Assembly: GCA_018266845.1 (NCBI GenBank)
Contig: JAFDZO010000002.1
Location: 130,636-167,062 of the forward strand
Direction: 5' to 3'
Source: Bacteroidota bacterium
GTDB lineage: Bacteria; Bacteroidota; Ignavibacteria; Tepidaquicellales; Tepidaquicellaceae
DNA length: 36,427 bases
Notes under the pieces: model-generated
Database searches by the model: none
What the model saw: the letters and a program-made list of their open reading frames with translations, nothing else
What the model was told of the DNA's origin: nothing
Translations under genes and position numbers: made by a program
Shown here: piece by piece, positions 32,697 through 36,427 of the stretch
Position numbering within the stretch: the stretch's first letter is position 1
Layout: the number at the start of each line of letters is the position of its first letter

Positions 32697-33689
32697 TTGA
32701 ACAAAAATTTCCTGCTTATATTATTATTTATCATAACGGCTGCCGTATGTATTTTATCACTTACGCTTGGCGCCGTAAAAATACCCTTAGCGCAGATATT
32801 TAACTTTAACTCAGTTAACGATGAAGCAATAAGAAAAGTTCTTTTGGATATTAGGATTCCAAGATTATTAAACACTATAATTGTAGGCGCTTCGCTTTCC
32901 TGCTCGGGAATGATTCTTCAAAGCCTGCTGAGAAATAATCTTGCTGAACCCGGACTGCTCGGAATTTCAGCCGGAGCAGGTCTTGGGGCAATTTTGATGT
33001 TTCTTTTACCCGCTGCCGTTCCGTTCTACTATATTACGCCTGTCTCTTTTGTGTTTGCAATTCTTTCTACGCTTATTATCTATGTATCTGCCAGAATTTC
33101 AACTAATAAATATAGCAATTTTATCTCTACAAATAAAATCATCTTAATAGGAATAGCAATAAGCGCTTTGCTTGCCTCTGTTAACGGGCTTCTTTTAATT
33201 CTTGCAGGGCAAAGCGTGAACCAGATTTTATTCTGGCTAAATGGCGGACTTGCCGGGCGCGGGTGGAATGAATTTACAATGACATCAATTCCGGTTTTCA
33301 TTGGTATTTTATCGGCTTTCTTCTTTTCAAAAGAGTTGAACATTCTTAACCTTGGCGATGAGCTTGCAATTTCACTCGGGTTAAATCTTAAAAAAATTCA
33401 GATTGTTTCTATTTTACTTTCTGCATTACTTGCTGCCTGCGCTGTTTCCATTGCAGGAATAATTTCTTTTGTGGGATTAATAATTCCTAATATTGCCAAG
33501 CTTATGATAGGAAATGATTACAGGTATTCTTTACCTGCATCAGTTTTTCTCGGAATAATTTTTCTTTCAATTTCAGATGTAATTGCCCGTGTAATAATTG
33601 CTCCGGCAGAGCTTCCCGTTGGGATAATAACTTCTTTTCTTGGCGCGCCGGTTTTTATATGGTTAATAATGAAAAATAAAACAATTTAA
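32697..33689 (+). CDS. FecCD-type ABC transporter permease (iron-siderophore/cobalamin class)
   Basis: 330 residues. It starts at TTG (MNKNFLLILLFIITAAVCIL); the hydrophobic first helix begins there and no ATG fits. Diagnostic FecCD/BtuC motifs are RIPRLLNTIIVGASLSCSGMILQSLLRNNLAEPGLLGISAGAG-like sequence near residues 59-100, GLAGRGW in the middle, and FVGLIIPNIAKLMIG with AELPVGIITSFLGAPVFIWL at the end. About ten membrane helices. It imports ferric siderophores, heme or cobalamin with an ATPase and binding protein that are not in this window. mnmE starts 1 nt after its stop, so the two are co-transcribed although functionally unrelated. Confidence 0.93.
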   Translation: MNKNFLLILLFIITAAVCILSLTLGAVKIPLAQIFNFNSVNDEAIRKVLLDIRIPRLLNTIIVGASLSCSGMILQSLLRNNLAEPGLLGISAGAGLGAILMFLLPAAVPFYYITPVSFVFAILSTLIIYVSARISTNKYSNFISTNKIILIGIAISALLASVNGLLLILAGQSVNQILFWLNGGLAGRGWNEFTMTSIPVFIGILSAFFFSKELNILNLGDELAISLGLNLKKIQIVSILLSALLAACAVSIAGIISFVGLIIPNIAKLMIGNDYRYSLPASVFLGIIFLSISDVIARVIIAPAELPVGIITSFLGAPVFIWLIMKNKTI

Positions 33690-33690
33690 T

Positions 33691-35070
33691 ATGAACGTGA
33701 ATAATTATGATACCATTGCAGCTATTTCTACTCCCATAGGGGAAGGCGGAATTTCCGTTATTCGTGTTTCGGGTGATAAAGCGTTTGAAAAAATCAGCAG
33801 TATTTTCTTTAAGGATAAATCCGGTAAAAATAATTTTGATATTGGCAGTTTAAAATCGCATACGATTCACTTCGGATATGTTTTTAATAGAGGTGAAATA
33901 ATAGATGAGGCAGTCCTTTCAATTTTTAAATCTCCGCATTCATACACAGGCGAAGATGTACTGGAAATATCGTCGCACGGAGGTGTTTTAGTAACTCAAA
34001 AAGTTTTAGCAGCAATTTTATCTCTTGAGATACGGCATGCCGAGCCGGGTGAGTTTACCAAGCGCGCTTTTCTCAACAGCAAAATTGATTTGTCGCAGGC
34101 AGAAGCAGTTGCCGATTTAATAAAATCAAAAACGGATTCTGCTCATCAGTCTTCCATCAAGCAACTTGAAGGCTCTTTATCCGACTTCGTAAAAAAGACA
34201 AGACAGGATTTAATTAACCTTACTTCGCTTGTTGAGTTAGAACTCGATTTTGCCGAGGAAGATTTGGAGTTTGTAAAAAAGGATGAGCTGAAGGAAAAAA
34301 TACTTTCCCTGATAAAAAGAATTGAAGGAATTATTGCTACATATATATCGGGTAAAGTTATCCGTGAAGGGGTGAATCTTGTTATTGCTGGACAGCCCAA
34401 TAGCGGAAAATCTTCTTTGTTTAATTACCTGCTCAAAACAAATCGCGCAATTGTAAGCAATGTAGAGGGCACAACACGTGATTATATTCAGGAAAATTTA
34501 ATTATCAACGGCGTGCTGTTTAATTTAATTGATACGGCGGGACTGCGGTTTTCCGAAGATGAAATTGAAAGCGAAGGAATAAAACGCAGCTATGAAAAAA
34601 TTACGGAAGCGGATTTGATTTTGTATCTCATTGATGCCTCAGATAAAGAAGAAAAAATAAATGAAAGTTTAGCATATTACAACCACCATATCGAAAAAGA
34701 AAAATCAATTTTGGTTTATACAAAAATTGATAAAGCTGAAATTGAGAAACAAAACGAACCGGCAATATCTTTATTAAAAGATGATTCTATAGAGAGCCTT
34801 AAAAAACTGATGACTGAAAAAGTTACAGGAAAAGGGATTAGTTCAGGTTCGTCCGATATAATTCTTACCAATCTTCGCCATAAAGTTTGCCTGGAAAACG
34901 TTGTGGCATCTTTAGAAAACTCCGTAAAAACTATTGAGGATGGAATGACGGGGGAGTTTATCTCTGTTGACTTCAGAAATGCCATGAAATATCTGGGTGA
35001 AATTACGGGAGAAGTTACAAACGACGAAATACTTAACAATATTTTTGCAAACTTCTGTATCGGAAAATAA
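33691..35070 (+). CDS. mnmE: tRNA modification GTPase MnmE
   Basis: 459 residues. The N-terminal tetrahydrofolate-binding domain carries AAISTPIGEGGISVIRVSG and the GEFTKRAFLNSKIDLSQAEAV signature. The GTPase domain lies at about 225-380: G1 GQPNSGKSS (234-242), the G2/K-loop region IVSNVEGTTRD, and G3 DTAGLR. The C-terminus ends FCIGK, the invariant CxGK motif. With MnmG it installs the carboxymethylaminomethyl/taurine-type group on wobble uridine of certain tRNAs. It is cytoplasmic. It is coupled to the FecCD gene (1-nt gap) and closed by a hairpin. Confidence 0.98.
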   Translation: MNVNNYDTIAAISTPIGEGGISVIRVSGDKAFEKISSIFFKDKSGKNNFDIGSLKSHTIHFGYVFNRGEIIDEAVLSIFKSPHSYTGEDVLEISSHGGVLVTQKVLAAILSLEIRHAEPGEFTKRAFLNSKIDLSQAEAVADLIKSKTDSAHQSSIKQLEGSLSDFVKKTRQDLINLTSLVELELDFAEEDLEFVKKDELKEKILSLIKRIEGIIATYISGKVIREGVNLVIAGQPNSGKSSLFNYLLKTNRAIVSNVEGTTRDYIQENLIINGVLFNLIDTAGLRFSEDEIESEGIKRSYEKITEADLILYLIDASDKEEKINESLAYYNHHIEKEKSILVYTKIDKAEIEKQNEPAISLLKDDSIESLKKLMTEKVTGKGISSGSSDIILTNLRHKVCLENVVASLENSVKTIEDGMTGEFISVDFRNAMKYLGEITGEVTNDEILNNIFANFCIGK

Positions 35071-35100
35071 TCACCTCTTCCTCCGAAGAAGAAGAGGTGA
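35071..35100. terminator. Bidirectional terminator-like hairpin after mnmE
   Basis: TCACCTCTTC (35071-35080) pairs with GAAGAGGTGA (35091-35100), 10 bp, 10-nt loop. It starts right after the mnmE stop and ends 7 nt before the stop of the convergent T9SS gene. There is no long T-run on the plus side. Confidence 0.65.
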
Positions 35101-35107
35101 AAGAATT

Positions 35108-36427
35108 TTACTTCACCAAAATCATTTTCTTCGTTGATGTGAAATTTTCTTTTGAGTTAAGCGCAGTTATCTTATAAAAGTATGTTCCGCTTGCAAACTC
35201 TGACGCATTGAAGTTTATAGAATAACTTCCTGCTTTCTGCAATTCATTCACGATTTCCTTAATCTCTTTTCCGGTCATATCAAAAATTTTAATCAAAACT
35301 TTACTATCAAAAGGTATAGAATAATTTATGTTTGTTGTCGGATTAAAGGGATTTGGAAAATTCTGCTCCAATGAAAATTTATCCGGTACATTTGTGCTGC
35401 TTGGAGAAATTCCTATAGGTAGATTTTGTCCGCCGCTGAAGCAGAATATTCTTCCGTCTCTGCATCCGCCGATAAACTCTGAAGTCGAGTTGCCGTCAAT
35501 GCTTTGCAGCACTGCGCAGCGGTCTCCTCTTTGAGTTAAGCTTGTTCCCCATGTGTGAGTGAAAAGTATATTTCCGTTAGCTCCGTTTAAAATGAGAACT
35601 TTTCCCGGCTGTTGAGTAGAAATTAAAACTTCTCTAATTCCGTCTCCGTTTAAATCAGTTAAAAAGTCTGCGCCTCTTAAATATGAGCTTGCAAGTGCAT
35701 TTTGCCAGATAACATTTCCTGTCTTAGAATCAAGCCTGTATGCTACCTGCGGACCATATAAAGTAAAATCTATATATCCGTTTGAATCCAAATCGTCAAG
35801 AAGCTGTATTCTTCCGTTGTTACTTGAGCCGAGAGTCTTTGTCCAGTTTACAGTACCTGAGTTTGCAGTGATGCAAAATAAACTTCCCGTAAATCCGAAA
35901 TTACCGATTATTTCTCTTGCCGTATCTGCATTAATTGTCGGGAACTCCTTCATTGTCCATATTTTGCCTGTAGTTGAATAGCTCCAGATTTGTCCACCGG
36001 AATTATTAAATCCTTTTACGGAATATGTTCCGGCATTGCTTCCGTTTCCGATAGCGCCGCCGTATTGAGTGCTTATAATATCACCCGTGAAATCGGACGG
36101 CTGAGTTACAAAGAAAATTTGATTTCCTGTCAATCCGTCAAGACATACCAATGCATGCCTTCCGCCCGTACCCGTACCGGTTCCGCTTGCAGAAACCAGA
36201 ACATCTTTTACGCCATCACCATTAAAGTCCTTATCAGCGCGCACAGCTTCAATATCGCCATCTTGGAAGGATACTGAATCACCCCAAGCCCAGATTTGCT
36301 TTCCCGTTCTGCCCGAAACTGTATAAACCATTTCATTACCGCCTGCGCAGCCGAACACTACATCCTGTATGCCGTCGCCGTTCACATCGTCCCTAATCTG
36401 CATTCCTTCTTCCCATGTAACTGCGCC
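35108..36427 (-). CDS. T9SS-secreted FG-GAP/VCBS-like repeat protein (5' end outside window)
   Basis: The frame stays open to the window edge (residues GAVTWEEG precede the first internal Met at 36403), so the gene is cut at its 5' end; about 439 residues are visible. It consists of blades with calcium-loop signatures DVNGDGIQDVVFG, DFNGDGVKDVLVS, DLDSNGYIDF and DLNGDGIREVLIS, alternating with PQQ-like strands (GRTGKQIWAW, SKTGNVIWQN, GANGNILFTH). This is an FG-GAP type propeller. The last ~85 residues are a T9SS sorting domain (EQNFPNPFNPTTN to KKMILVK). It is extracellular; the role (adhesion, glycan binding or enzyme part) cannot be told from this fragment. Confidence 0.87.
   Translation of the reverse strand, partial: GAVTWEEGMQIRDDVNGDGIQDVVFGCAGGNEMVYTVSGRTGKQIWAWGDSVSFQDGDIEAVRADKDFNGDGVKDVLVSASGTGTGTGGRHALVCLDGLTGNQIFFVTQPSDFTGDIISTQYGGAIGNGSNAGTYSVKGFNNSGGQIWSYSTTGKIWTMKEFPTINADTAREIIGNFGFTGSLFCITANSGTVNWTKTLGSSNNGRIQLLDDLDSNGYIDFTLYGPQVAYRLDSKTGNVIWQNALASSYLRGADFLTDLNGDGIREVLISTQQPGKVLILNGANGNILFTHTWGTSLTQRGDRCAVLQSIDGNSTSEFIGGCRDGRIFCFSGGQNLPIGISPSSTNVPDKFSLEQNFPNPFNPTTNINYSIPFDSKVLIKIFDMTGKEIKEIVNELQKAGSYSINFNASEFASGTYFYKITALNSKENFTSTKKMILVK

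Overview
The window looks like chromosomal DNA of an AT-rich member of the Bacteroidota/Chlorobi superphylum, most likely an Ignavibacteria-type bacterium. Four large secreted proteins (1-2056, 24536-27085, 27400-29106, 35108-36427) end in type IX secretion (T9SS) sorting domains of the form N(Y/F)PNPFNP...KKMxxxK. Start codons often lack a Shine-Dalgarno sequence. Two genes carry TATATTTG boxes fitting the Bacteroidota -7 consensus TAnnTTTG. The lineage call is inferred from protein style; no 16S gene or other marker is present.

Layout. 1-2056 is the 3' part of a ten-repeat beta-propeller T9SS protein. Then come a small secreted protein (minus), a threonine dehydrogenase-like SDR and a DMT transporter (plus), and a coupled minus-strand pair: a PQQ-propeller lipoprotein and a PEGA-domain protein. 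6631-7315 has no gene but is packed with palindromes: a four-way 'cloverleaf' repeat, two copies of a 47-nt palindromic module, and a MITE-like element with 17-bp inverted ends and 9-bp flanking direct repeats. From 7316 the plus strand carries bshA, a YggS-type PLP protein and a DivIVA-domain protein ending in a strong terminator. A plus-strand run follows: purine nucleoside phosphorylase (PNP), a divergent PNP paralog, a YtxJ-type bacilliredoxin, an aldehyde dehydrogenase lacking its catalytic domain, and an L,D-transpeptidase. 18287 down to 14024 is a compact seven-gene minus-strand operon: bshB1, a DEDDy exonuclease, YbaB/EbfC, recR, a methyltransferase and two lipoproteins. After it come a DUF4143-type ATPase behind a 14-bp inverted repeat, a HIT protein with leuS, and an unrecognised 472-aa protein. 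Then two paralogous T9SS proteins, a GT-C glycosyltransferase with an orphan histidine kinase, a FecCD-type permease with mnmE, and a truncated FG-GAP T9SS protein.

Working together. bshA, bshB1 and the YtxJ-type bacilliredoxin lie in three separate transcription units within about 11 kb and imply a bacillithiol-using cell. recR with ybaB/ebfC is a widely conserved DNA-repair pair. The PNP to L,D-transpeptidase run is the most intriguing unit: two of its members are degenerate relatives of metabolic enzymes kept as intact reading frames next to a thiol-redox protein. I found no tRNA, rRNA, CRISPR array, prophage or autonomous transposase. The best leads for something undescribed are the palindrome island at 6702-7248 and the pseudoenzyme-rich operon at 10022-12918.
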